DNA of 64,000 bases from Streptomyces nymphaeiformis (GTDB lineage: Bacteria; Actinomycetota; Actinomycetes; Streptomycetales; Streptomycetaceae), in NCBI RefSeq assembly GCF_014203895.1, contig NZ_JACHJY010000009.1, forward strand, positions 310,001-374,000. Direction: 5' to 3'. This document shows, piece by piece, positions 25,465 through 35,621 of this stretch. Position 1 is the stretch's first letter. Every line of letters begins with the position of its first letter. The notes beneath the pieces are model-generated. The model saw nothing but the letters and a program-made list of their open reading frames with translations. It made no database searches and had not been told where the DNA came from. Both the position numbers and the translations under genes were made by a program.

Positions 25465-26088
25465 CAGCGCGCGAGACGCAAAACGGGCTCAGGATCGATG
25501 TGTATTACGTGCACTCTGGGCGCTTCGCGCGACGTCGGACGCACGTCCCGAAGGGCATCCGAGGGTCCGCGTTGCCGAGAATCTCGCCGTATGGCATTCG
25601 AAATGCCATACCCGTGTCAGGCTGACGGCGAACCCGACTTCCCTCCCGGCGACCGTCCCGGCACCGGCAGCTCATCCTCCGACGCCGGGACGGCCGCGTG
25701 AGCGGCGCCTTGATCCTCGGCCGCGATCCTCGTCGAGGTGATCCACCTCCGGATCAACGACACCGCGCTGAAGTGGACCCTGTCCCGGCTACGGGTCGAA
25801 CCCGTCACCCGCTCCCTCGCCCAGTCCGTCGCCACACTGCTGTGCGCGGTCGATCCGAAGAGCCGGCGCCGGGCACCGGCGTACCGCGACCTGTGCTCGC
25901 GCGGCCAGGTGGGTAGGGATGGCGTTATCCAAAGGACGCCGTCCTGGCCCATCCGGGTCAGCTCCGGCACGACTCCGTCGCACAGCGTGCCGGCCACCGC
26001 GGACCGCGTCGCCTGGCCGGTCTCCTCGGGCTCCCTCTCCCTCGCCAAGGGCAGGGCCCCGAGCCCGGGCGCGCCACGGTCGTGCTGC
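25465..26088. other. Gene-poor stretch at the left edge of the fructan island
   Basis: Apart from the inverted repeat at 25589-25611, I see no convincing gene. Open frames exist on both strands but none has a ribosome site, a recognisable domain or a consistent codon pattern. Short pieces such as VIHLRINDTALKWTLSRLR (+, from 25738) may be gene scraps. The LacI gene ends at 26089. Confidence 0.4.
25589..25611. repeat. Perfect 10-bp inverted repeat (possible operator or hairpin)
   Basis: GTATGGCATT and AATGCCATAC are exact reverse complements separated by CGA. The site is AT-richer than its surroundings and lies in a region without a recognisable gene. It could be the operator of a lost regulator or a mobile-element end. 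Confidence 0.5.
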
Positions 26089-27132
26089 TCAGCTCCCGGC
26101 CGGTGCCTGCTCGGCGGGATACGGAAGCAGTTCGCTGGAGCCGCGGACCACCAGACGGGTGGGGACCATGATGGTCCGGGCGCGGGTGCGGTCGCCGTCC
26201 AGGCGGGCGAGGGCGGTCCTGGCCGCCGCCTCGCCGACGGCCGCCGGGTCCTGGGCCACGACGGTCAGGGCCGGTTCGAGGACATCGGCGAGCGGGAGGT
26301 CGTCGAAGGTGACCAGGGCGATGTCCTTGCGTCCCGCACGGGTGAGTCGGGCGATGACCCCGAGGGCCATGATGTTGTTCGCCGCGAACAGGGCGGTGGG
26401 GGGGTGCGGCAGGTCAAGCAGTGCGGTGGTCGCGGCGGCGGCCGCTTCCTGGCTGTGGGCGCCGGTCACCAGGGTCCGGTCGTAGGACAGGCCGGCCTCG
26501 GCGAGCGCCGAGCGGTAGCCGGCGAGCCGTTCGCGCCGGGTGTAGAGCTTGGCGGGAAGGTCTCCGATGAAACCGATTCGGCGGTGGCCGCGGGCGATGA
26601 GGTGGGAGACCCCCTCGTGGACGCCGGTCTGGTTGGAGCTGACCACGCAGTCGGCGGACAGTCCGACTCCCGGCCGGTCGAGGAACACCACCGGCAGACC
26701 GGCCGCGCGCGGTGCCTTGAGATGGCTGTGATCGGCTCCGAACGCGGGGACGACCATCAGCATGCTGACACGCCGGGCGAGGAAGGTTTGGATCAACGCC
26801 CGCTCTCGGTCCGGGTCTTCGGCCGACGAGCCCATAAGAAGGGTGAGCCCACGGCTGCGCACGACGTCCTCTATGCCGCTGGCGACGGTGCCGAAGAAGG
26901 GGTTGCCGAGGTCGGGTACGACCAGGCCGACGGTGGTGTCGGGGCCCCCGACACGGATATTGCGGGCCATCAGGTTCGGCTGGAAGCCGAGCTTGGCGAC
27001 CGCGGCGAGCACGCGCTCGCGAGTCTGGGGGGAACTCGGCCCGTCCTCGTTGAGCACCCGGGACACCGTCTTGGCGCTGACGCCCACTTCCCTGGCGACA
27101 TCGGCCAGTGTGGGGCGGCGGTTCGCGGCCAT
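26089..27132 (-). CDS. LacI-family regulator of fructan/fructose system A
   Basis: The 347-residue protein has an N-terminal LacI helix-turn-helix (PTLADVAREVGVSAKTVSRV, residues 7-26) and hinge helix, then a periplasmic-binding-protein-like sensor domain (GLVVPDLGNPFFG near 70, GFIGDLPAKLYTRRER near 188). It lies 3' of the ABC transporter operon on the same strand. It is the natural candidate to bind the TGTCATCGWTGACA sites before the binding-protein operon, the fructokinase and the levanase. The ligand is probably fructose or a fructose phosphate (inference from the genes controlled). Confidence 0.88.
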   Translation of the reverse strand: MAANRRPTLADVAREVGVSAKTVSRVLNEDGPSSPQTRERVLAAVAKLGFQPNLMARNIRVGGPDTTVGLVVPDLGNPFFGTVASGIEDVVRSRGLTLLMGSSAEDPDRERALIQTFLARRVSMLMVVPAFGADHSHLKAPRAAGLPVVFLDRPGVGLSADCVVSSNQTGVHEGVSHLIARGHRRIGFIGDLPAKLYTRRERLAGYRSALAEAGLSYDRTLVTGAHSQEAAAAATTALLDLPHPPTALFAANNIMALGVIARLTRAGRKDIALVTFDDLPLADVLEPALTVVAQDPAAVGEAAARTALARLDGDRTRARTIMVPTRLVVRGSSELLPYPAEQAPAGS

Positions 27133-27241
27133 GTTCCACCGTTCCTGTGCGTTCGTCGGGACCGGCCCTGCCCGGGGCCGGTCCCGCTGTTCTGCCTGTG
27201 CGGCGACCCTGTGGTCTGCGAGGCGTCGCCCCTGCGGCTAC

Positions 27242-28071
<830 letters not shown>

Positions 28072-28075
<4 letters not shown>

Positions 28076-29067
28076 CGTGCCTTCCTCCGGGAGATCTGGT
28101 CGACGGTCACGGCCAGGATCACCAGCACGCCGGTGATCAGGGTCTGGTAGATGGAGGCGACGCCCATCAGCTGGAGACCGTTGCGGAACACACCGACGAT
28201 GAGGACGCCGATGAAGGTGCCGAGGACGGAGCCGCGCCCGCCGAAGAGGCTGGTGCCGCCGAGGACGACGGCGGTGATGCTGTCCAGGTTGTCGGTCTGG
28301 CCGGCCTGCGGGTCGCCGACGCCGGTGCGGGAGATCAGGAGCAGTGCGGCGATCCCGTAGACGACTCCGGCCAGGGTGTACAGGCCGATCGTCAGCCGGG
28401 AGGTGCGGATGCCGTTGAGGCGGGCGGCCTCGGGACTGTTGCCGAGCGCGTACACGTGCCGACCCCAGGACGTGCCGCTCAGCGCGTAGGCGAAGAGCAG
28501 GAACAGGGCGATCGTCACGAGCGAGCCGTAGGTGATGTCGGTGTTGCCGAGCGGGAACGTCTCGCCGAGGGCGGTCAATTGCGCCGGGAGGCTGGTGATC
28601 GTCTGCTCGGCCGAGTAGATGTGGGTGAGGGCGAACGCCACGTTCAGCATGCCGAGGGTGACGATGAACGGCGGGAGTGGGATCAGCTGCACCAGCAGGC
28701 CGTTGACCAGGCCGAAGACCGCACTGACGACCAGGCCGAGAGTGATCGCGGCGAGTGGCGGCAGGCCGCCCTCGGCAGCCGTCTTGGCGATGACGATGCT
28801 GCCGAACGCCATGACGGCACCGCAGGAGAGGTCGATGCCGGCGGTGAGGATGATCAGGGTCTGACCGATGGCCAGCGTGCCCACGACCATGACCTGCTGG
28901 ACGATCAGCGAGAAGTTCCCGCCGGAGAGGAACTGCTCGGTCGTCAGGGAGAAGAAGGCGCAGGCCAGCAGCAGGGCGACGAGTGGGCCCGTGGTCGGTG
29001 TGGCGAGCAGTCGTCGGACCGTGGTCGGCCCTTTCAGCTGGTCGTAAGGCAGGGGTGTGGCAGTCAT
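28072..29067 (-). CDS. Sugar ABC transporter permease (CUT2/RbsC-FrcC type)
   Basis: This 331-residue membrane protein has eight to ten hydrophobic helices and the BPD_transp_2 pattern (AIGQTLIILTAGIDLSCGAV near 95; GGTSLFGGRGSVLGTFIGV near 275). It forms the channel with the ATPase encoded immediately downstream, with which it overlaps by 4 bases. AAGGA lies upstream of ATG 29067. The 222-base gap to the binding-protein gene holds no gene; it may be an mRNA processing or stabilising region that lets the binding protein be made in excess. Confidence 0.87.
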
Positions 29068-29290
29068 GGTGGTCCTTGGCGGTGGTCGATGGTCGGCGGA
29101 GCGGGGTTCGTCAGGGGTGACGTGCCAGAGGGCTCTCGCCGCAGGAGGCGTTCGCCGGAGAGTGCCGCAAGGGTGATCCTCGGAAGGGCGCGCGGTCCGA
29201 CCCCAGGGACAGCGAGGTCGGGTTCGGAAGGTTCGGCCGCGAGGCGGCCGGTCAGAAGAGGACTTCCGCGGCGCGCCCTGTCACCGCGCA

Positions 29291-30304
29291 TCAGCCCCAG
29301 CACTTCTCCAGGCCGTACGCCGTGTCCTTGGCGTCGACACCCGGCTCGGCCGCGTCGGTGATGAGTGTGACGCCGGTGTCCGTGTAGCCGGAGGCCTTCT
29401 TGCCGCCCTTGGCGAAGTCGGCGACCGCCTTGACGCCCTGGGACGCCATCTCGAGCGGGTACTGCTGCGAGGTCGCCGCGATCTTGCCTTCCTTGACGGC
29501 CTTCGTACCGGTACAGCCGCCGTCGACGGAGACGACCAGGACCTTCTTCTCCAGGCCCTTCGCCTTGAGCGCGGTGTAGGCGCCCAGCGCCGCCGGCTCG
29601 TTGATCGTGTAGACGACGTTGATGTCCGGGGACTTCTGGAGGCAGTTCTCCATCGCCGCCTGGCCCTTGGCCTGGTCACCGCCGGTGTCCTGCATGCACA
29701 CGATCGACGGGGCGCCCTCCGCGACGCCGAAGCCGTTGAGGAAGCCCTGGTGGCGCTGCACACCCACCGCGACGCCGGGAGCGAGGTCCAGGGTGGCGAT
29801 CTTCGCCGCCTTGCCGGCCATGGCGGCCTTGGCGTACCGGCCGATGAGCTCGCCCGCCTTGACGTTGTCGGTGGCGAACAGGGCGTCGGTGGCGTCCTGC
29901 GGCTCGGTCGGGCTGTCGAGCGCGATGACCAGGACGCCCTTGGCGCGTGCCTTCTGGAGGGCGGGGACGATGGCCTTGGAGTCGTTGGGCGTGATGAGGA
30001 TGCCCTTCACACCGGAGTTGACCATGTTCTCGATGGCGGTGACCTGGCCCGCATTGTCGCCGTCGAACTTCCCGGCCGCGCTGACGAGTTCGACGCCGTT
30101 GTCCTTCGCGGCCTGCTCGGCGCCCTCCTTCATCTTCACGAAGAACGGGTTCGTGTCCGTCTTGGTGATCAGCCCGACCTTGGTTCCACCGCCGCCGGAG
30201 CCTCCCTGCGCACCGGAGCCGCAGGCCGTCAGTGTCAGCGCCGAGACGGCGGCGAGAGCGGTGAATCCGATGGATGCGCGGATGGTGCGGTTTCTGCGAA
30301 GCAT
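29291..30304 (-). CDS. Sugar-binding lipoprotein of ABC transporter (CUT2)
   Basis: The 337-residue protein begins at ATG 30304 (GGAG upstream) with a signal sequence and lipobox LTLTAC (Cys28), followed by a Gly/Ser linker. The mature part is a type I periplasmic-binding fold (KVGLITKTDTNPFFVKMKEG; LDSPTEPQDATDALFATDN). It captures monosaccharide, probably fructose, outside the membrane. It is the first gene of system A and its promoter region carries two operator copies about 95 bases upstream, shared with the divergent fructokinase. Confidence 0.87.
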   Translation of the reverse strand: MLRRNRTIRASIGFTALAAVSALTLTACGSGAQGGSGGGGTKVGLITKTDTNPFFVKMKEGAEQAAKDNGVELVSAAGKFDGDNAGQVTAIENMVNSGVKGILITPNDSKAIVPALQKARAKGVLVIALDSPTEPQDATDALFATDNVKAGELIGRYAKAAMAGKAAKIATLDLAPGVAVGVQRHQGFLNGFGVAEGAPSIVCMQDTGGDQAKGQAAMENCLQKSPDINVVYTINEPAALGAYTALKAKGLEKKVLVVSVDGGCTGTKAVKEGKIAATSQQYPLEMASQGVKAVADFAKGGKKASGYTDTGVTLITDAAEPGVDAKDTAYGLEKCWG

Positions 30305-30397
30305 GACTGATCTCCTGCTGGACGAGGGCGGAGCGGCCGCGCGGATCGAAGGGCCGCGGCGCGAGGGGACTGCTGCTGTCGAGCGCACTGGCGGCGG

Positions 30398-30427
30398 TGT
30401 CATCGTTGACCTATGTCATCGTTGACA
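30398..30427. promoter_or_regulatory. Tandem LacI-type operators between binding-protein operon and fructokinase
   Basis: Two copies, TGTCATCGTTGACC (30398-30411) and TGTCATCGTTGACA (30414-30427), lie in tandem with a 16-base period in the divergent promoter region. The arms TGTCA/TGACA are palindromic around a central CG, as is usual for LacI-family sites. The same motif recurs before the levanase. Confidence 0.7.
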
Positions 30428-30602
30428 CTGCTTGCGGAGGATGATGAACTCCGTCACCCGGAAACGTCAATGCCTTGGCGCCGTCACAAATCGGCAACGC
30501 CGCCCGCACCGCCTCACATCGAGAGCAGCGCTCTCCGTGAGATTCCTCAAAGCCCCTTGCGATCGCAGCCTTCTCGCGCTGCCCACCTGGAGAGAACGAG
30601 TC

Positions 30603-31574
30603 ATGCGCCTGCCTCTGGTCACCGTCCTCGGAGAATGCGTCGCGGACGCCTTCACCGTCCCCGCACCCACGCAGGGCGAGCTCGCCCTGCGGGTCCTGCC
30701 GGGCGGTGGTCCGGCGAACACAGCCGTGGCGCTCGCCCGCCTGGGCACACCCGCCCGCCTCCTGGCACGACTGTCCGACGATGTCTTCGGCCGCCTGTTC
30801 CGCAGTCACATGGAGGCCTCGGGTGTCGATCTCACGGCCGCCATCCACGCACCCGAGCCCAGCACGCTGGCCATCGCCGAACTCGACGCCCAGGGCCGGG
30901 CGGCGTACTCCTTCCACGCCCAGGGCACCGCGGACTGGCAGTGGACGGCGGACGAACTCGCCACGACGGACCTCGCCTCCACTGCCTGCCTGCACTCGGG
31001 CTCCCTGGCCCTGGTGCGGGAACCGGGCGACACGGTCGTGGAGGAGTTCCTCGCGCGCGCCTCCGCCACGGCCACGATCTCCGTCGACCCGAACGTCCGG
31101 CCGCTGCTCGTGGGTCTTGAGGTCTACCGCGAACGCCTGCCGCGCTGGTGCGCGCTCGCGGACATCCTCCGGTTGAGCGAGGACGACCTGGAACTGCTGC
31201 TACCCGAGTACACAATCGAGCGAGCCTGCGACGCCTGGCATGCGGCGGGCGTCCCGCTCGTGGTGATCACCCGCGGGGAACGCGGCGCGGTCGCCTCGCT
31301 GGACGGCGAGCGGGTCGTCGTACCGGCACCCCTGACCGACGTGGTCGACACCGTCGGCGCCGGCGACTCCTTCACCGCCGGGCTCCTGCACCATTTCGGC
31401 GCCAAGGGTCTCCTCGGTGGGCGCCTGACGGATCTGCGGGTCGACGACGTCTTCGACGCCTGCGCTTTCGCCTCCCAGGTGGCGGCGCTGACCTGCGGCG
31501 TCGTCGGGCCGAACCCTCCGTGGGCCGGCCAGTTGCGGCTGCCGGCACCCGCGGCCGGACGCACCGTCCGCTGA
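30603..31574 (+). CDS. PfkB-family carbohydrate kinase (fructokinase)
   Basis: This 323-residue kinase has LPGGGPANTAVALARLG near residue 32 (sugar-binding PfkB signature 1) and DVVDTVGAGDSFTAGLL near 245, with the catalytic Asp of signature 2. It should phosphorylate fructose taken up by the adjacent ABC system. The start ATG 30603 has GGAGAG about 8 bases upstream. Transcription diverges from the transporter operon across the tandem operators, so both are probably controlled by the LacI regulator at 26089-27132. Another sugar such as ribose cannot be excluded, but the levanase neighbour favours fructose. Confidence 0.85.
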   Translation: MRLPLVTVLGECVADAFTVPAPTQGELALRVLPGGGPANTAVALARLGTPARLLARLSDDVFGRLFRSHMEASGVDLTAAIHAPEPSTLAIAELDAQGRAAYSFHAQGTADWQWTADELATTDLASTACLHSGSLALVREPGDTVVEEFLARASATATISVDPNVRPLLVGLEVYRERLPRWCALADILRLSEDDLELLLPEYTIERACDAWHAAGVPLVVITRGERGAVASLDGERVVVPAPLTDVVDTVGAGDSFTAGLLHHFGAKGLLGGRLTDLRVDDVFDACAFASQVAALTCGVVGPNPPWAGQLRLPAPAAGRTVR

Positions 31575-31650
31575 ACGCACGGACCGATCGAACTCGGCCC
31601 AGGGCATTGACGCGCCGCCCGGACCACGCACATCATCACCCCCCAACGGA

Positions 31651-31680
31651 TGTCATCGCTGTCACATGTCATCGATGACA
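31651..31680. promoter_or_regulatory. LacI-type operators upstream of the levanase
   Basis: TGTCATCGATGACA at 31667-31680 is a perfect 14-bp palindrome, preceded by an imperfect copy TGTCATCGCTGTCA at 31651-31664. They match the tandem sites at 30398-30427, repeat the 16-base period, and lie 108 bases before the levanase start. Confidence 0.72.
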
Positions 31681-31787
31681 ATCCGTTTCCGGGTCGCCCC
31701 CACCGCCCGGCACTGCGAATCCCCCGGCGCCGTACCGCCGCAGCGGACGCGGACACGACGCCGCCGCCCCCCAGTGCAGGAGAAACC

Positions 31788-34346
31788 ATGAGCCGAGCCC
31801 CCGCACGCCGTCGTGTCCCGCTGCGCCTCGTCGCCGCCGCGGCCGCGACCTGCGCGCTGACCGTCACCGCCGTGACCCCCCAGGCGGCGGCGGAGGTCAG
31901 CCGGCCGTACGCGGAGACGTACCGCCCCCAGTTCCACTTCAGCCCCGCGAAGAACTGGATGAACGACCCCAACGGACTGGTCTGGTTCCAGGGCGAGTAC
32001 CACCTCTTCTACCAGTACAACCCGAGCGGCAACACCTGGGGCAACATGTCCTGGGGCCACGCCGTCAGCAAGGATCTGGTGCACTGGCAGGAACTCCCCC
32101 TCGCCATCCCGCACGACGACGAGGAGATGGTCTTCTCCGGCAGCGCCGTCGTCGACCACGAGAACACCACGGGGTTCGGGACCAAGGAGAACCCCGCGAT
32201 GGTGGCCGTCTACACCAGCCACTTCAAGGACGACGGCAAGCAGGCGCAGTCCCTGGCGTACAGCACCGACCGCGGCCGCACCTGGACCAAGTACGCCGGG
32301 AACCCCGTGCTCGACATCGGGTCGAAGGAGTTCCGCGACCCCAAGGTCCAGTGGTACGCACCCACCAGGACCTGGCTGATGACGGTGTCGCTGTCCGCCG
32401 AGCACAAAGTCCGGTTCTACTCCTCCAAGGACCTCAAGAGCTGGACGTATCTGAGCGACTTCGGCCCGCAGAACGCGGTGGGCGGCGTCTGGGAGTGCCC
32501 GGACCTGTTCCCGCTGCCCGTCGACGGCGACCCCAAGCGCATCAAGTGGGTACTCGTCGTCAACATCAACCCCGGCGGCATCGCCGGTGGTTCGGCCGCC
32601 CAGTACTTCGTGGGCGACTTCGACGGCAAGCGGTTCACCGCCGACGACGACGGCTCCTACACGCCCCCGCCCGGAGTGGTGGTGCAGGACTTCGAGGGGG
32701 ACGACTACGGCACCTGGCAGACGACCGGCACCGCCTTCGGCGACGGACCGGTCCCCGCGCCCGCGCCCGGCACGTCGGGCACGAGCGGGGTCGAGGGCCG
32801 GGGGTTCGTCGACAGTTTCCGGGGCGGCGACGTCGAGACCGGCACCCTCACCTCACCGCCCTTCACCATCGACAGCGCCTATCTCAACTTCAAGGTGGCC
32901 GGCGGCCGTCACCCGCACATCCCCGGCTCCGCGATGGGCGACTCTCCCGCGCCCGCGGGAGAGGTTCTCGCCGACTTCGAGCAGAACGGCTACGGCTCCT
33001 GGACCGCCACGGGCACCGCCTTCGGCAACGGCCCCGCACACGGCACGCTCCCCGGGCAGTCCACGGTGACCGGCCACGACGGCGACGGCCTGGTGAACAG
33101 CTTCCTCGACGGCGACGCGACCACGGGCACCCTCACTTCGCCCGAGTTCACCATCACCGCGAAGCACATCAACTTCCTCATCGGCGGCGGCAATCACCCC
33201 TCCGGTTCCGACGCACCCACCGCCGTCCGGCTCGTCGTCGACGGCAAGACCCTGCGCAGCGCCACCGGCTCCGACACGGAAGAGCTCAACTGGGCCTCCT
33301 GGGACGTCGACGACCTCGCCGGCAGGACCGCGCACATCGAGGTCGTCGACCAGAGCACCGGCGGCTGGGGGCACATCCTGCTCGACCAGGTCATGCAGTC
33401 CGACACCCCGGCGCGCCCCCGCTCGACCGAGACGGCGGTCGATCTCCTCATCGACGGCGAGATCGTCCAGAGCGAGACCGGCGGGAACGGCGGCAGCCTG
33501 GACTGGGCGTCCTTCGACCTGCGCGCCCACCAGGGCAAGCAAGCCGTCATCCAGATCGTCGACGTGAACCGGGGCGGCTGGGGCCACATCCTGGCCGACC
33601 ACTTCGTCGCCGCCGACCAGCCGGCGATCCCGAGCGTCCGGCGGGCCTCCTGGGTCGACCACGGCAAGGACTACTACGCGGCCGTCTCCTGGGAGGACAC
33701 CCCGGACGGCAAGCGACGCATGATCGGCTGGATGAACAACTGGCAGTACGGTAACGACATTCCGACATCCCCCTGGCGCAGCGCGCAGAGCATCCCGCGC
33801 GAGATGGCGCTGCGCACCGTGAACGGCCGGCTCCGGCTCACCCAGCAGCCTGTGTCCACGGTGGAGTCGCTGTACGCCGGAACCGCGGTCGGTGTGCGCG
33901 ACGTGAAGATCGCGGAAGGCTCCGCGCCACTGGCAGGGGGTCGTGCCGACGGCAAGGCACTCGACATCCGGGCCACGTTCTCCCCGGGTGACGCCGAGCG
34001 GTTCGGTTTCACGGTCCGCACGGGCGAGGGGCAGAAGACGGTCATCGGCTACGACACCGAGACACAGGAGCTGTACGTCGACCGGACCCGGTCGGGAGCG
34101 GTGGACTTCCACAGTGACTTCCCCGGCGTGCAGCGCGCGCCGCTGACGGCCCGGAACGGCAAGGTCGAGCTCCGCATCCTGGTCGACTGGTCGTCGGTCG
34201 AGGTGTTCGGCGGCGGCGGAGAGGCCGTGATCACGGACCAGATCTTCCCGAGCCCGGACAGCGATGGCATCCAGGTCTTCGCCGAAGGCGGCTCCGCCCG
34301 TCTGGACAGCGCCAAGGTCCGGCAGGTGCGGTCGTACCGCGACTGA
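31788..34346 (+). CDS. Secreted GH32 levanase with nested duplicated accessory module
   Basis: The 852-residue protein starts at ATG 31788 (GGAG upstream) with a signal peptide ending near AAAE. The GH32 five-blade propeller shows the nucleophile in WMNDPNG (Asp60), EFRDP (Asp184) and the acid/base in ECPDLF (Glu236). Between blades, residues about 297-612 are an inserted beta-sandwich-like module. It consists of a first half (VVQDFEGDDYG to GGRHPH), a complete second copy (393-540), then the second half of the first copy (545-612, ending GWGHILADH). The propeller resumes at SWVDHGKDYYAAVSWED, and the C-terminal GH32 sandwich ends the protein. It should release fructose from levan or inulin outside the cell for system A. 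Confidence 0.88.
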   Translation: MSRAPARRRVPLRLVAAAAATCALTVTAVTPQAAAEVSRPYAETYRPQFHFSPAKNWMNDPNGLVWFQGEYHLFYQYNPSGNTWGNMSWGHAVSKDLVHWQELPLAIPHDDEEMVFSGSAVVDHENTTGFGTKENPAMVAVYTSHFKDDGKQAQSLAYSTDRGRTWTKYAGNPVLDIGSKEFRDPKVQWYAPTRTWLMTVSLSAEHKVRFYSSKDLKSWTYLSDFGPQNAVGGVWECPDLFPLPVDGDPKRIKWVLVVNINPGGIAGGSAAQYFVGDFDGKRFTADDDGSYTPPPGVVVQDFEGDDYGTWQTTGTAFGDGPVPAPAPGTSGTSGVEGRGFVDSFRGGDVETGTLTSPPFTIDSAYLNFKVAGGRHPHIPGSAMGDSPAPAGEVLADFEQNGYGSWTATGTAFGNGPAHGTLPGQSTVTGHDGDGLVNSFLDGDATTGTLTSPEFTITAKHINFLIGGGNHPSGSDAPTAVRLVVDGKTLRSATGSDTEELNWASWDVDDLAGRTAHIEVVDQSTGGWGHILLDQVMQSDTPARPRSTETAVDLLIDGEIVQSETGGNGGSLDWASFDLRAHQGKQAVIQIVDVNRGGWGHILADHFVAADQPAIPSVRRASWVDHGKDYYAAVSWEDTPDGKRRMIGWMNNWQYGNDIPTSPWRSAQSIPREMALRTVNGRLRLTQQPVSTVESLYAGTAVGVRDVKIAEGSAPLAGGRADGKALDIRATFSPGDAERFGFTVRTGEGQKTVIGYDTETQELYVDRTRSGAVDFHSDFPGVQRAPLTARNGKVELRILVDWSSVEVFGGGGEAVITDQIFPSPDSDGIQVFAEGGSARLDSAKVRQVRSYRD

Positions 34347-34471
34347 CCACACGCGTGTCGCGACTGAACCACCTGTGCGAACCCGTTGACGGTGTGGAGG
34401 CGGACCGCTCCGGTATCGCCTCCGCGCCGTTCCGCCATGCCGGTGTGGCCGGCGAGAGACAGGAGGCAGAC

Positions 34472-34768
34472 ATGAGGAAAACACTGCTGGCCGAGTTCAC
34501 CGTGCTCCCCGGAAGCGCGGAACACGTCGCCGAGCTGGTCGAAGACTACGCCGTTCGTGTCCGTGAAGAGCCCGGGAACCTGGCGTTCGAGGTGTACACC
34601 AAGGAAGCCGCTCCCCTGGCCTACTGCATCTTCGAGGTGTACACGGACGAAGCCGCCTTCCGGGCCCACTTGGCAGCACCCTATGGCCCACCGTTCAACG
34701 CCGCGCTCCAGCCGTTGATCGAGGAGAAGGAGTCCGTGCTCACCTTCCTGAGCCCGCTCGACCGATGA
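34472..34768 (+). CDS. Antibiotic biosynthesis monooxygenase (ABM) domain protein
   Basis: The 98-residue protein is a single ferredoxin-like ABM domain: LLAEFTVLPGSAEHVAELVE, EPGNLAFEVYTK, FEVYTDEAAFRAHLAAPYG. The usual size is 95-105 residues. AGGAGG lies a few bases upstream of ATG 34472. Such proteins act as small oxygenases or as quinone/aldehyde-handling dimers of unknown substrate; a link to fructan use is not evident. A 31-residue frame begins in an ATGA overlap with its stop (34765-34860) but looks like a scrap. Confidence 0.8.
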   Translation: MRKTLLAEFTVLPGSAEHVAELVEDYAVRVREEPGNLAFEVYTKEAAPLAYCIFEVYTDEAAFRAHLAAPYGPPFNAALQPLIEEKESVLTFLSPLDR

Positions 34769-35621
34769 ACCGGCGGCGCACCTCGCGTGCGTACGCCGCG
34801 TTCCTCGCCGACGGCTTCCGCAACTCCTCCGCACAGCGCTCCGACCACTCCTGGCGCTGAGCCGTGAAGTCGGCCGTGCGGAAGTCGCATTGCCCGGCCC
34901 GAGCGGCCCACTGCAGTGCCCCGGGCAAGGGTGGAAGAAGGCCGGCCCCCGCACGACGCCTTCGGCTTCCCCGTCCGTCGACATCCCCGCCTGGCGCCTT
35001 GCCGTCCTCGAAACCGTCCCCGTCCCCTCCCGGCTGACCCGCCTCCCACACCGTGGTCCGGGCCAGGCGCACTTCCTCGACGGCGCCGACGTCAGCGACC
35101 ACCGACCGCTGCACGACATCGCCGGCCGGACCCACTTCGCCGACGCCGGGGCCCTGTTCGAGCCGCGGCCACCGCGCCGGCCGTGGTCGCCTCCCGCGCG
35201 TCTACGCCTATCTCGCGGCCAAAGGCGGGGCCGCCGCCCACCAAGGCGTCCCCGCGGGCGCGGTCGCGACGGCCGCCGTCATCGTCCCGGCCGCCCTGGC
35301 CGTGGTCGTCGGAACCTTCAACGGCCTGTGGTGGGGTGTGGCCTGCGGCGTCCTCGTCCACCTCGTACGCCGGGAGGTGCTGGTCGAGTACCGCACCGGC
35401 CGACGCCCACCGCCACCGGCGAACGCACCGGACGCACCGCCGGGCAGGCCCGGTCGCGGTCGCGGTCGCGGTCGCGGTCGCGGTCGACGGAGACCGTTCC
35501 GGCGGTGATGGGGGACGGCTACGAGCAGCACGAACGCAGGAACAACCGCGAGCGACCAGAAGCGGGACGAGCTGGGGCTGCGCCAGGAGCGCTCGATGAA
35601 CAGGGAGCCCGCCCGGTTGCG
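34769..35621. other. Decayed stretch with gene scraps and a hexamer tandem repeat
   Basis: No intact gene is seen. On the + strand a hydrophobic piece (about 35200-35407, PAGAVATAAVIVPAALAVVV then HLVRREVLVEYRTG) looks like the end of a membrane protein, and a preceding piece (35063-35175) reads GADVSDHRPLHDIAGRTHFA in another frame. Neither family is recognised. At 35452-35488 the hexamer GGTCGC is repeated about six times. Confidence 0.4.
35452..35488. repeat. GGTCGC hexamer tandem repeat
   Basis: About six consecutive GGTCGC units occur, the last one leading into GACGG. A second simple repeat, TCTGCC repeated four times, lies at 35639-35664 inside the kinase pseudogene. Confidence 0.7.

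Noticed and set aside
35452..35488. The GGTCGC tandem repeat as a CRISPR or iteron array
   Set aside because: Units are six bases with no spacers, and there is no Rep or Cas gene nearby.
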